From NCBI RefSeq assembly GCF_020075705.1, contig NZ_JAIQUM010000034.1, positions 1-56,106 on the forward strand: a DNA stretch of 56,106 bases, written 5' to 3'. Of the stretch, positions 18,826 through 28,208 are shown in pieces. The DNA is from Metabacillus rhizolycopersici. Its GTDB lineage: Bacteria > Bacillota > Bacilli > Bacillales > Bacillaceae. The notes beneath the pieces were generated by a model. That model saw only the letters and a program-made list of their open reading frames with translations. It did no database searches and was not told where the DNA came from. Position numbers and translations under genes: made by a program. The stretch's first letter is position 1, and every line of letters starts with the position of its first letter.

Positions 18826-21585
18826 TTACATTGTACGACTATAGTCTTTTTTCGCCTGTAGCGTGAATTCCCGCTGTAGCAAATTGACTTCAAACAATTT
18901 CAACGGATCATAAAAGATTTCAGGGTTTGCTTGCATATTACTTAATGCTTCTTTACCTTCGTTTATCGCTGTTTCAGTTTCAACAATTGTTTCCGTCACT
19001 TCATTTAATGGTCCATTAAAGAAAGAGGAAACATCTTGATTTAACCCTTTCTCAAACAAATCAAAAGGTATAAACAATTTCATCGCAATAGATTTTGTTA
19101 CTTCCTCATATGTTTCATTTTCAACGTATTTTTTATATTGATTAGCAAGCATCGTTTTATTTTGATTCATTGCACCAAATAGTTTACCTGCACTTTTTAA
19201 TAATAATTGCGCTGGATTATGTCTTAACATGATGTTTTCTTTTTCGTACTGAATTCTACCTGTCATTCGATGAATATCACGACGCCAGTCCTCTAATACT
19301 GTAAACTCACATGTTAGTTTTAGCTTATCCTGTTGATAGATTTCATTAAAGGTTTCGCTCATTTCCTTTAAGTAAGATTGACATTCTAGTAATTCATCAT
19401 GTGATGCAGAAACCCAATCTGCAAGTTTTTCAAAAACAGATGGTAGCAAGGAGTGTTCAAAATAATCCTGTACTTTAACATTCATACTTTCGTTAAGCAT
19501 GATGTGAATTTGTTTAAAATCACTATCTTCTTTAATAAGCTCTGAACTTTCTTTTAACAATTTAGGTACTGCTTCTTTTAACTCATTTCTACTTTCAGTC
19601 ACTAAAGCTTTGTATGCAGTTAAAATTGCGGCAACTTTCTCGTGTTGGAGATCAATTAGTTTATTCGTAAAACCATTTAAACGCCCTAAAAGATCTTCAT
19701 TCCATTCAATTGAATCAATTAACCCTTTTTCCATATCTACACGTTTTTGAATTAAGTTAGATAGCATTTTACGAATCAATGTAAGAACCTTTGCAGTCTG
19801 CTTCTCTTGCTTCTCCTTCATGCTATTAGGGAAATTCGTATATAAAAACGAATTTAATTGACTTAACTGCTGACTAAATGGATGTAGTGACGAATAAGGT
19901 AGTATCTCTGACTCAGGATATACATTTGCAATTTTTTCCTTAACTTCGGAAGTCCGAGTTTGAGTATGGGCATCACTTGAAATTACATCAACTTTATTCA
20001 ACAAAAAGTGTACCTTTAAGTCTGGTGCAAATTTTTTCATTTGGCATAATACATCGTACTCTCTTTCAGATAACTCCGATGCCCCATCAAGAACATATAG
20101 CAATCCATCAGCCAAGAGTAGCGAATCAAACAGCTGGTTTCTTGATTCATGATGATCATTAATTGGAGGTGTATCAATGATTGCACACTGATGTTCGTGC
20201 AATAAAATACAAGGGTGCTTCACATGAAAAAGTGACGTTACTTCTTTTTTCATTAATTCATCTAACGAACGTTGGCTATGTACAGGCCGTACTTCTGAAT
20301 CAGTAACGTGATTCATCGTTAGCTCGTCATCATCATGAATCACTACGAAGGATGATGTTGACCCTTTGAACAATTGGTCGCCTAATAAGGAATTAACAAA
20401 CGTGGTTTTCCCACTTCCAGCTTTTCCCGCTAACAGAAAATGATTTTTTATTTGTGGGTTGATAAGCTCTTCTAACCACCAATTAATTCTAAAATCTATC
20501 TCTACCGAATGACTTTCCGCCCACCCACTAATCGTATCAAATAGTTGTAACGCGTTTTCTAATCCACTTTGATTATTTTCTGCTTCAAAAATAATCGATT
20601 CAGCTTTATATACAGCATCAGGCAGAACCGTACCAGGAAAAATTTCATTCCAAGCTAATACAGTCGCCGATGGAAACAAACCATTTGTTCGTGTTGAAAG
20701 CTTTAACCAGCTAGCCAATAAATTCGGTATAACATCATGTAGCTGATTTAAATAGTAAGACCCACCTGTCAAGTCAAGATATGTCTCTTCAAAAAGTTGT
20801 ACGGTTTGATCCCATTGATGATCACTTGTTTTAAGGTCTACTGTAAAAAACATATCATTAATCGTTTTTAACCAGGTAAGATAGGATTTCTCATTTTTAT
20901 AGCTATCCCATAACGCCCCAATAAATTGCGCAAATGAAGTTTGGCTAACTTCGAAAAATGTGAGTAGTGCTTCTGCAAAAAAATCAGGTTGGAATTTTTT
21001 TGTGTACCCAGCTTTTACATATGAAATCAAGGTAGAGAACCATTCTTCTTGCTCTGTTCGAATCGATTCAAGGACCGCAAGCTTTACTGCATTGTCGTAA
21101 TCATGACGTTCTTCATAAAAAGCTCGGGCAATCCGAGTAACTTGTGGATAATCTGGATTGATTGATAACGCCTTTTTTATGATTTCATATGCATTTTCTA
21201 CTTTATTCCTATCTTGATACAAAGAAAATAATTTAAGAGCCACTTCAATAGTTAACGTGTTATCATCTGTTTCGATTGATATGTACATATCTTCGGCAGC
21301 TGATAGCAATCCTAACTCGTTATAAGCATCACCGATATTTTTTTTCGCCCATGGTTCGAGCTCATTTTTTATATTTTCCCATTTAAAAATGGCTGTTTCA
21401 TAATCCTGATAAAGATAATAAACTTCCCCTTGAGCAAAACGAATGTATGACAAATCAAAGCTTTCATCACTGTTTTGCTCTTCAAAATAGACTTGACCTA
21501 GTATTTGAGCAGGCGTTCTTTTATCACTTTCTCCCAAATACGTTTCATAATATGTTTTATGGATTAGTTGTTTTTCTATTGTCAT
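18826..21585 (-). CDS. TPR-containing dynamin-family GTPase
   Basis: A 919-residue cytoplasmic protein. TPR-like repeats fill the first 180 or so residues (GEVYYLYQDYETAIFKWENI, KNIGDAYNELGLLSAAEDMY). A helical region follows, then a GTPase: P-loop AGKAGSGKTTF (about 381-391), G3 DTPP (about 470) and G4 NKVD (about 530). The remaining 350 residues are helical, as in dynamin stalks. This domain order suggests a bacterial dynamin-like protein acting on membranes, with TPRs for partner binding. Usual bacterial dynamins occur as pairs or fusions; this one stands alone. Start: an upstream in-frame ATG exists at 21600, but AGGAGG at 21591-21597 lies inside that extension, so the ATG at 21585 is chosen. 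The exact function is unknown. Confidence 0.75.
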   Translation of the reverse strand: MTIEKQLIHKTYYETYLGESDKRTPAQILGQVYFEEQNSDESFDLSYIRFAQGEVYYLYQDYETAIFKWENIKNELEPWAKKNIGDAYNELGLLSAAEDMYISIETDDNTLTIEVALKLFSLYQDRNKVENAYEIIKKALSINPDYPQVTRIARAFYEERHDYDNAVKLAVLESIRTEQEEWFSTLISYVKAGYTKKFQPDFFAEALLTFFEVSQTSFAQFIGALWDSYKNEKSYLTWLKTINDMFFTVDLKTSDHQWDQTVQLFEETYLDLTGGSYYLNQLHDVIPNLLASWLKLSTRTNGLFPSATVLAWNEIFPGTVLPDAVYKAESIIFEAENNQSGLENALQLFDTISGWAESHSVEIDFRINWWLEELINPQIKNHFLLAGKAGSGKTTFVNSLLGDQLFKGSTSSFVVIHDDDELTMNHVTDSEVRPVHSQRSLDELMKKEVTSLFHVKHPCILLHEHQCAIIDTPPINDHHESRNQLFDSLLLADGLLYVLDGASELSEREYDVLCQMKKFAPDLKVHFLLNKVDVISSDAHTQTRTSEVKEKIANVYPESEILPYSSLHPFSQQLSQLNSFLYTNFPNSMKEKQEKQTAKVLTLIRKMLSNLIQKRVDMEKGLIDSIEWNEDLLGRLNGFTNKLIDLQHEKVAAILTAYKALVTESRNELKEAVPKLLKESSELIKEDSDFKQIHIMLNESMNVKVQDYFEHSLLPSVFEKLADWVSASHDELLECQSYLKEMSETFNEIYQQDKLKLTCEFTVLEDWRRDIHRMTGRIQYEKENIMLRHNPAQLLLKSAGKLFGAMNQNKTMLANQYKKYVENETYEEVTKSIAMKLFIPFDLFEKGLNQDVSSFFNGPLNEVTETIVETETAINEGKEALSNMQANPEIFYDPLKLFEVNLLQREFTLQAKKDYSRTM

Positions 21586-22148
21586 AATATCCTCCTGCAA
21601 AAAATAAATTATCTCTTACATATACTAAACCTGAATAGTTAACGAACCTATTAAAATTACGGTCTTTTGGTTTATTTTAACAGATATATCTCCACAAAAA
21701 TGATAAAATTGAAATCATTTTTATTTAATTTCTAATACTCCAGCAATAACGATGAAAATCTCACTAAATATTATTTTTTGTAGTTGTAGAAAAAGCAAAT
21801 GCGTTTTTCGACTTCGAAAAAATAGGCCACATATGAATGAATAGAGTTCTTTACCTTCCATTCATATGTGGCTAAGTAGTTTAGAAATAAGCAGTGCTAA
21901 ATTAAAAAATTCGTGAAGGGTCTTCGTTTTATGGGGGTTTGGATAGTAATCATATGTAATGGATTCTTTTGAAGAATATAGAGACTTGATTACACGATTG
22001 AATTTTATTACCTTCCCAACTTAAAAAATTATTAGTAGTAGCTTCAATAATTAACTAATAGGATTCAGTTTCAATGCCTCCCTGCTAGGAGTTTCACTAG
22101 TGATCTTATTTTCATCCTTTATTAATTAGTTCGTGAATATCCCATTCA
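21586..22148. other. Intergenic region of about 560 bases
   Basis: It contains the GTPase promoter and a strong hairpin at 21822-21875. No gene is recognised in any frame. Confidence 0.5.
21822..21875 (-). terminator. Hairpin terminator
   Basis: TAGGCCACATATGAATG pairs with CATTCATATGTGGCTA around a loop of about 18 bases. Six T follow on the minus strand. It lies about 270 bases past the stop of the membrane protein gene at 22149 and is the first terminator for it. Confidence 0.65.
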
Positions 22149-22634
22149 TCATCCATGACGATTCCCTTCTTGTTTCTTCATCTTCTTAACTCTTCTTAGG
22201 ATCATTGATAATAAAATTCCGATAAGCAATCCAGGTATAAGTGAGAGAATTGGTAGCCAAATAGGACCTAATAGGACACCTCTAATCGTAAAAACGGGCG
22301 AATACATAAGTCCTACTGTGACGGAATACGCTCCAAATACAAATGGAAGGAACGAATATCGAGATGTTTCTCCTTTTGCATCTTTATATGCATCCCACAT
22401 CGCAAACATATACACACAAGGATAAAACATAATCCACTGAAAGTTTATAATGTGGATTGCTTTGTCTATTTCTCCCAGGAAACTAGCCATAATGGCTGAG
22501 TTAAAATTACTATTCACATTAATTAGAAATTCTAAAGCGATTAAGACAATTCCTTTAACAAGTTTTTTATTCAGTAATTGAGCAAATCCAGGTAAGGCAA
22601 TACTCCAAAATATTGCTTCTATTTTTGATGTCAT
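22149..22634 (-). CDS. Uncharacterised membrane protein, about four TM segments
   Basis: 161 residues with hydrophobic stretches at about 8-35, 60-85, 93-115 and 125-150 and a basic C-terminal tail (RRVKKMKKQEGNRHG). The opening SIALPGFAQLLNKKLVKGI resembles the PGxGQ...K..KG pattern of small Bacillus membrane proteins related to the TM2-type fold, so the first helices may be a TM2-like hairpin. AGGAAAC precedes the ATG. I cannot assign a function. Confidence 0.7.
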   Translation of the reverse strand: MTSKIEAIFWSIALPGFAQLLNKKLVKGIVLIALEFLINVNSNFNSAIMASFLGEIDKAIHIINFQWIMFYPCVYMFAMWDAYKDAKGETSRYSFLPFVFGAYSVTVGLMYSPVFTIRGVLLGPIWLPILSLIPGLLIGILLSMILRRVKKMKKQEGNRHG

Positions 22635-23180
22635 ATTAAAGTTTCCTATTCATCATATTTATCAATTCATCGTATTAATTTGGACGATTTAAGCCCAAAA
22701 ACCTACTGTTATATGTTTAAAACATGTCATTTATTCCAGAATAATAGATAAAAAAACCTCACTTCAAGACATAGCGGAAACGAAAATTTTTTAGAAAAAT
22801 GGGACAAACTAGATAATAAGACGAAGATACAACCAACTAACCACTTAAGAACGAGAGACATCCATCAGAGGGGATTTTCTTTATCACTCTATCTTCGTTG
22901 TTTCACTTGAATCTTGAGGTTCTGGTTTTACTGAAAGGTAAGAATGAGATCAAACACTTTACATTATTATTATTTACAATTAATACCAATTTTATTCTTA
23001 ATTTGAGATTTTACCCATAAATCATTCGTAAGAAATTACATACTCGTACCTAATATCAGACGTGACATAACGTAAAAAAGAGCTTGGAAAAGTTGCTTCA
23101 AACCCGTTTTTGATTTAAATATATTCATTAGTCTCACCATATTAGCTATTCCTGAACTTCGGTAAACTACAGATAAAAGC
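22635..23180. other. Intergenic region of about 550 bases
   Basis: No gene or clear remnant is seen. A loose inverted repeat pairs AACCTCACTTCAAG (about 22756) with ACTTGAATCTTGAGGTT (about 22907). Confidence 0.45.
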
Positions 23181-23213
23181 ATACTTCTATTAAAAAATTT
23201 CTAAAAGAAGTAT
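23181..23213 (-). terminator. Terminator of the SRPBCC/DUF1801 operon
   Basis: Stem ATACTTCT / AGAAGTAT with an A/T loop and a T-rich tail on the minus strand, about 35 bases after the stop codon. Confidence 0.6.
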
Positions 23214-23248
23214 TTCAAAATAGTCACGATTCACTACCCATGAAGGAC

Positions 23249-23671
23249 TTATTGATTCGGATAGGTTTCTCGCAAGAATAAGATAGATTGGTTAATTAAT
23301 GCTTTTAAAACATCAACATCAATATCTGCTACCTTATTGATGTACACACACGCTTTCCCTGTCGTATGTTTCCCAAAGTCCTTTAACAATTCCTCTCGTT
23401 TTTTATCACCGGTCGCAAAATACAAACTAATTTTTGCCTTACGTGGTGAAAAGCCAACTAGTGGTGCATCGCCTTCATGTCCGGATTCATATTTATAATG
23501 ATATGAACCAAATCCGATAATACTCGGGCCCCACATCTTTGCTTTAAACCCACTTGTTTCAGTAAAAAGATCTAATAGTTTATATGCGTCTTCACGTTTT
23601 TTAGGGCTTTCGACATTTTCTATAAATTCAATGACACTGTTGTCCGTTTCTTTTGTTTTGAGTTCATACAT
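23249..23671 (-). CDS. DUF1801 (YdhG-like) domain protein
   Basis: 140 residues of the DUF1801 family, a small cytoplasmic alpha/beta domain sometimes described as frataxin-like. Typical blocks are WGPSIIGFGSYHYKYESG, FSPRKAKISLYF and GKACVYINK. AGGGGATTTAAAT precedes the ATG. The gene lies 62 bases downstream of the SRPBCC gene on the same strand. DUF1801, SRPBCC and ArsR/MarR-type genes often sit together; here a broken MarR gene lies 520 bases further, on the opposite strand. The biochemical role is unknown. Confidence 0.85.
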   Translation of the reverse strand: MYELKTKETDNSVIEFIENVESPKKREDAYKLLDLFTETSGFKAKMWGPSIIGFGSYHYKYESGHEGDAPLVGFSPRKAKISLYFATGDKKREELLKDFGKHTTGKACVYINKVADIDVDVLKALINQSILFLRETYPNQ

Positions 23672-23733
23672 AATTTAAATCCCCTATTCTTAATTTTTAA
23701 AAAAATCACTTTAAAAGGAACATATTATATTTA

Positions 23734-24129
23734 TTAAACGTAGGGTAATTCTTTTCCTTCTAAGTAAGCTTTTAAATTTGCCAAAGAATATTCGAAACCA
23801 TCTTGGTTAAATTGTACTCTTGTTCCGCTAGATTCTGAACATAACTCAATTGTAAAATGCATTTCATTTGAATCCCAGTAATAAGAAAACTTTTGATTAG
23901 GGATGACTTCTTTAATCGTAAAATTCATTGGCATGCATTCGCCTTCTTTTAGGTCATTGTATGAACTTGGCATCAATGTAAAAACTGCTTGCTCTCCGAC
24001 CGCAAATGTAGGAATATCCCATTTCGAACCCGGCGCATACCATACCGAAAATTTCTCATCGTTTTCAATCGCATTCCAAACTGCTTCCTTATCCTTAGCT
24101 ATTAAGATCGAACTACTGCCATTACTCAC
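23734..24129 (-). CDS. SRPBCC (AHSA1/START-like) domain protein
   Basis: 131 residues with the AHSA1-type helix-grip fold: DKEAVWNAIENDEKFSVWYAPGSKWDIP, then KFSYYWDSNEMHFTIEL, then GTRVQFNQDGF. Such proteins bind hydrophobic ligands or act as Hsp90-type co-chaperones. The frame is open to an ATG at 24213, but the first 28 codons resemble nothing. GGGGGTGG lies 4 bases before a GTG at 24129, after which the family similarity begins, so the GTG is chosen. First gene of a pair with DUF1801. Confidence 0.82.
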   Translation of the reverse strand: MSNGSSSILIAKDKEAVWNAIENDEKFSVWYAPGSKWDIPTFAVGEQAVFTLMPSSYNDLKEGECMPMNFTIKEVIPNQKFSYYWDSNEMHFTIELCSESSGTRVQFNQDGFEYSLANLKAYLEGKELPYV

Positions 24130-24486
24130 TTTTCCACCCCCGTGTTTGTCCTTTTTAGTATAAAAAAGGTAGAAAGAAAAGACAAACATGTTTTGAGACA
24201 TTCCTGAGGTCAAGCAATAAGGAACATTAAAGGATTTGCAACAAACCTATTACCACTAAACTATTCACTCAACTTTCGCAGAATGAAATCGGCAAATAAG
24301 CCTTGAAATAAAACTGGGAGGCCAGAGATCCACTGCTCATGTTGACTTTGAATTAACTTTTTGATTTTCTTATTCGTCTATAGAAGCAACTGAAACGAAA
24401 TGATTTTTTAATCTCTGCTTGGCATAAATTCTAAAGTTGGAAATGTTTATATCCAAACCTGTTTTCAAGCAACAAAAAAATAAACA
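24130..24486. other. Intergenic region, possibly with a short gene scrap
   Basis: On the minus strand at about 24263-24362 a frame reads SQHEQWISGLPVLFQGLFAD and stops at TAG. It looks protein-like, but I could not identify it and a stop lies just upstream. No intact gene is present. Confidence 0.35.
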
Positions 24487-24546
24487 CTATCAACAGACAC
24501 AAGACCTCTTCCAACATTTAAGAAGCAGAGTTTGTGTCGTTGATAG
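24487..24546 (-). terminator. Orphan hairpin terminator
   Basis: CTATCAAC(A)GACACAA pairs with TTGTGTC(G)TTGATAG, and TTTATTTTTTTG follows on the minus strand. No minus-strand gene lies upstream of it, so it is probably left over from a lost gene. Confidence 0.6.
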
Positions 24547-24653
24547 CCTTATACTTGATTTTTCATTTATTTTCTATTGAATTGTATGCTGTACTTATAT
24601 CATAATCCGTTCCATCTTCATTAGTAGCGATAAATACGATTGGAGTGAAATAG

Positions 24654-25067
24654 TTGAATTCTAAATTACAATACTTAGATTTGATAGATTTGTTAAGTGA
24701 ACGTCATCTTCTGCTTCGTAGTATATCTGAGAAATCATGGAATGATAGCAGTAATATTTATGTTTCAAATTCCGAATGATTTATCATGGCAAGAGTATAT
24801 AAAAAGCAGCCTACCATTTCGTATGTGACAAAACATGTAGACATCTCTCGGCAGGCCGTTCATAAGTTCATAAAAAGTCTTGAGGCAAAAGGTTTAGTTG
24901 AAATTAAAAACGCAGAACATAACAAAAAAGATAAATGCATAAAGTTAACTGCATTAGGCAATGAATGTTTTGAGAAAAATGAAGCCTTAAAGGCGAAACT
25001 TGAGAAAAAAATTGCTGATCAAATAGCGATTCTGAAAGATATCTTAAAATCTGATTGGGGATTGTAG
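24654..25067 (+). pseudogene. MarR-family regulator interrupted by a nonsense codon
   Basis: One reading frame from TTG 24654 (GGAG 8-12 bases upstream) to 25067 reads as a normal 137-residue MarR protein: LIDLLSERHLLLRSISEKSW, then a recognition region TKHVDISRQAVHKFIKSLEA and LVEIKNAEHNKKDKCIKLTA. A single TGA at 24777-24779 breaks it just before FIMARVYKKQPTIS; one base change from TGG (Trp) explains it. The remaining open part from ATG 24786 has the wing and helix-turn-helix but lacks the N-terminal dimerisation helix and has no good ribosome binding site. Probably inactive, unless the TGA is read through or is a sequence error. Confidence 0.8.
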
Positions 25068-25126
25068 GGAGCTTTTTTTAAATGTTTGATCAAAACTGTA
25101 CTAGAAATATTGATTTTAATAGGAAC

Positions 25127-25170
25127 AAAAGAACTCATTTTACAAATATTATTAAAATTGAGTTCTTTCT
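25127..25170 (+). terminator. Hairpin terminator after the MarR gene
   Basis: Stem AAAGAACTCA(A)TTTT / AAAATTGAGTTCTTT, with a T-rich tail on the plus strand. It may also serve the ferredoxin scrap on the other strand. Confidence 0.6.
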
Positions 25171-25192
25171 GTTTAAAATCATGATGGAATTT

Positions 25193-25357
<165 letters not shown>

Positions 25358-25674
25358 TTAAAATTTAGAATAAAGCTTAATCAATAATAATTCCCTTACC
25401 TTCGTTATTTAATAATCTTAGGCTTTCTAATAAAAGACATTACTTTCCAAGTAAATATTTGGTACAATAAATCATGATATTTTGTGAATTTTCAAAATAT
25501 TGAACATGACATAGTTATTCTTTGGTTTGTTTTGATTTTATAATCTGCATAATGATTCGACAATTACGTAAATGAATCTATTTATGATTAAGTTTTAATT
25601 AGGAAATCCGTTAAACCGCTTTATATGAGAAATCAAGTAATAGAATCTAAACCGTTTCTTGCATTCGTTGTACC
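25358..25674. other. Intergenic AT-rich region
   Basis: No gene is seen between the ferredoxin scrap and the palindrome before the DUF1284 gene. The sequence is very AT-rich. Confidence 0.5.
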
Positions 25675-25723
25675 TAAATATACAAGTTAACTGATTAGAT
25701 GTTTTGGTTAACTTGTATATTTA
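25675..25723. promoter_or_regulatory. Perfect 17-bp inverted repeat upstream of the DUF1284 gene
   Basis: TAAATATACAAGTTAAC pairs perfectly with GTTAACTTGTATATTTA around a 15-nt loop, ending 27 bases before the chosen ATG. There is no T run, so a terminator is unlikely. It may be an operator or a 5' mRNA hairpin. Confidence 0.55.
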
Positions 25724-25750
25724 ATCGAACCTGTCGAAATGGGGGAAATT

Positions 25751-26167
25751 ATGTATAAGCTACGAGGTCATCATCTTTTTTGCCTTTTGGGCTATCGGGG
25801 AATGGGCTATTCCCAAGAATACGTGGAAAATATGACAAGTCTGCACCAAACCTTGAGAAACAATCCCAAGATTAGGATTCAACTTGTAAAGGGTCCCGAT
25901 CAGTTGTGTGAAAAGTACCCAAACTCAGGTGAATACCACTGCCAAGACGACACTATTTATGAAAGAGATGCCGCTATTATAGAGAAATTAGGGCTTAAAA
26001 TCGGACAAATTCTGAATTGGGAGGACATTGAGTCGCTCATCCGAAAGTATATCGTCCCCTCCGATATTCAAATTGTGTGTGAATCTTGTTCCTGGCGGTC
26101 ATATGGAGTTTGTGAAGAAGGTATTCAAGAGATTCTTGAAGGGAAGGGCTTAAGGGAAGTTAAATAA
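25751..26167 (+). CDS. DUF1284 cysteine-rich protein
   Basis: 138 residues of the DUF1284 family: LRGHHLFCLLGYRGMGYS at the N-terminus, Cys at 11, 53, 64, 110, 113 and 121, and His7/His8. The spacing CESC (110-113) plus C121 and the paired HH suggest metal or iron-sulfur binding; the function is not established. An ATG four codons upstream (25739) exists, but GGGGG lies between the two and serves as ribosome binding site for the ATG at 25751. It is the only intact plus-strand gene in the first 30 kb and sits alone behind a perfect palindrome. Confidence 0.85.
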   Translation: MYKLRGHHLFCLLGYRGMGYSQEYVENMTSLHQTLRNNPKIRIQLVKGPDQLCEKYPNSGEYHCQDDTIYERDAAIIEKLGLKIGQILNWEDIESLIRKYIVPSDIQIVCESCSWRSYGVCEEGIQEILEGKGLREVK

Positions 26168-26182
26168 GCCTTCCCCCTTTTA
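26140..26182 (+). terminator. Terminator overlapping the end of the DUF1284 gene
   Basis: GGAAGGGCTTA pairs with TAAGCCTTCC (one bulged G) across the stop codon, followed by CCCTTTTATT. Confidence 0.65.
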
Positions 26183-26283
26183 TTAAATAGTTCCGTTTTG
26201 AGGTAAAATATTTAAATTAAATCACCCTTTTTTCCATTCTAGCATCCGTTCGTTTAAGTATAATTTCTGTCCCTCAAAACCCA

Positions 26284-27444
26284 CTAGAGTGTCTTCGTTT
26301 CCAGTCGAAATCCTTCGACGACCACATCTTCATCGATCTCAACTAATAGGCACCGTTTTCCATTGTAATTAATATATTTTACATTTTTCAGATCTTTTGG
26401 GCTGACGGATACATCAGCTACCTTCGTATTGATTTTAATAGATTTAGGTATTATACTGCTTGCTTTGATTTCGTGTTTTTCGTCATCTACGACACTTTTG
26501 AAGGCATGTTCCACTTTGGCGGTATCTACATTTTCGACGCCGCTTACCTCTAAGATGCGTTCGATGTCCCGATAATTCAACATAGGAGATTCACTTTCTT
26601 CATCTTCTTCATTTTCCTGTACTATCTTATCGATTTCCTCATAGACATTAGAAATGACGTTGGAATCCACTTCGTCTCCCATTACTATTTTTAAGATTTG
26701 TTCGAAGCTGTCCTTATCTTCCACAGCGGTAATAATATCTTCACAGTTGAGAACTTCTTCTATAAATGAATCATCTGGTTGATTCACTTTCCCTCCACAA
26801 TAGAGAATATGATTTACATCTCCTGAGTTTTCATTAAAGGCAGGAAAAAGAAAACCTGTTAACGGAGTAGTCAAATTAATAATGGGATCAATTGCGTTAT
26901 TCGATTTGAATTCTTTCTCGATATAATCAAACAGCAAGACTTTTTTCGGCTGATCGGTTTTATTGAGACTGCAAAGGATAAACTCACTGGAATAAACCTC
27001 ATCATTCCCACCTTTTTCGGATTCCGGATCCCGTTTCCTAGTCGCCTTTTGATATTCACCTCGGATAAATGTCACCACAGTATCAAAATCGTAAGCAGCA
27101 TGAGCAAACATTTTCCCGACGATTTTGAGCATGTTTGCTTTCCAATCTTCCGTTGATTCTGCTCGTAATCCTTCGAAGAGGATCGTTTGTGTGCTGTCTT
27201 CCACATCACGCCTGAATTTCAGCTCAAACAGTTTGGCATCAAGATGACCTGTCAAAACCTTTTTAAAGTTTGCTAAAAACAATTCTTGTGCTTCCTGTTC
27301 TAACATTTGAAACGGTTGACTTACTTGATGGTAAATCTCACCTGATTCTTTCTTTACATAAATATTGAAGATTTCTCGAATTTCCATAAAATGATTGTCT
27401 AATTTAAATTGCTTTCGGATATTAGCGATGTCTTTTTTATTCAT
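26284..27444 (-). CDS. DUF4317 family protein
   Basis: 386 residues beginning MNKKDIANIRKQFKLDNHFM, the standard opening of DUF4317 proteins of Firmicutes, which run to about this length. The middle carries FEGLRAESTEDWKANMLKIV and a typical FLFPAFNENSGDVNHILYCG block; the C-terminal third is acidic, then basic. It is predicted cytoplasmic, with no signal or membrane segment. GGGAGATGAG precedes the ATG. It stands alone. Function unknown. Confidence 0.85.
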   Translation of the reverse strand: MNKKDIANIRKQFKLDNHFMEIREIFNIYVKKESGEIYHQVSQPFQMLEQEAQELFLANFKKVLTGHLDAKLFELKFRRDVEDSTQTILFEGLRAESTEDWKANMLKIVGKMFAHAAYDFDTVVTFIRGEYQKATRKRDPESEKGGNDEVYSSEFILCSLNKTDQPKKVLLFDYIEKEFKSNNAIDPIINLTTPLTGFLFPAFNENSGDVNHILYCGGKVNQPDDSFIEEVLNCEDIITAVEDKDSFEQILKIVMGDEVDSNVISNVYEEIDKIVQENEEDEESESPMLNYRDIERILEVSGVENVDTAKVEHAFKSVVDDEKHEIKASSIIPKSIKINTKVADVSVSPKDLKNVKYINYNGKRCLLVEIDEDVVVEGFRLETKTL

Positions 27445-27682
27445 TTATCTCATCTCCCATTCCTGATTATACTGGTCAGGCAAGAAAATAGTAATACTTG
27501 ATATTTTTCAATTTTGATAGCTGAAAGGGATAAAGTTAGTATTATCCTATTTTTTTATAGAGATAAATCTCCACTCACTCTAAATGATTTTTAACGTGTT
27601 ACAGACGAATACTTCAACTTTAGTTCAATAAAAAGCTGCCTAGATCGGAAGAAGGATATTTAAGAAACGCACCCGTTAGCAC
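27445..27682. other. Intergenic region with AACGCACCCGTTA motif
   Basis: No gene is seen. AACGCACCCGTTAG at 27666-27679, just before a terminator hairpin, recurs at 54708-54720. Confidence 0.5.
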
Positions 27683-27720
27683 AAAAAGGTGCACAGTAGT
27701 CGGAAACTGTGCACCTTTTT
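27683..27720. terminator. Strong bidirectional terminator
   Basis: Perfect stem AAAAAGGTGCACAGT / ACTGTGCACCTTTTT with an 8-nt loop and A/T tails both ways. No gene clearly ends here, so it may belong to a lost neighbour. Confidence 0.75.
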
Positions 27721-27920
27721 AAAATTCTTCACTAAGTAAATCCCTCATAACTCCCATAGCAACTTTATTAAAAAATTCGTTAAATTGTGGAGTGAATATT
27801 ACAAAGGGTGTGTTACACATAGTCCTTAACAAAGGATCTTGATATAAGAATGTGCAGGTTGAGATTGTGTTGGATAAAAGTTGTAGGGAGGATTGGTAAG
27901 TAATAAGGGTGTGACAAGAA

Positions 27921-28093
27921 AGCACTGGAACGGTTCGAAGCCACTGAAAAAGTTCATTGAAAGAAAAAAAGAAGTTGATTACCTACTATATGTAGATGAT
28001 CAACTTCTTTTCATTACTATATATCATTAGAAATAACTGTCAATCATTCAAAGTGAACACTTTTTCAGTGGTCTCGAACGGTTCCCGTGCTTC
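27921..28093. mobile_element. MITE-like element with imperfect terminal inverted repeats
   Basis: The left arm (27921-27955, AAGCACTGGAACGGTTCGAA then CCACTGAAAAAGT) matches the inverted right arm (28058-28093) at roughly 30 of 35 positions. Inside, AAAAGAAGTTGAT pairs with ATCAACTTCTTTT (about 27968-28013). No transposase is inside. The arms recall the ends of IS1182-type insertion sequences in Bacillus, from memory only. A non-autonomous element or a deletion derivative fits best. Confidence 0.6.
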
Positions 28094-28208
28094 TCTGTTT
28101 GTATTGGATAGTTAGTAAATTATAATAAGTATCTACTATAGGTGAAATATCAGTTTTTTCTAGTGTAATCGAAAGTGACGGTTAGGTGAAGAAGCATCTC
28201 CACACTTC

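Noticed and set aside
22756..22925. Loose inverted repeat that might be a mobile element
   Set aside because: Arms match poorly over more than about 14 bases and no element-like internal structure was found.
27719..27925. 68-codon minus-strand ORF next to the MITE-like element
   Set aside because: Considered as a transposase fragment, but no recognisable motif, no ribosome binding site, and its end overlaps a terminator.
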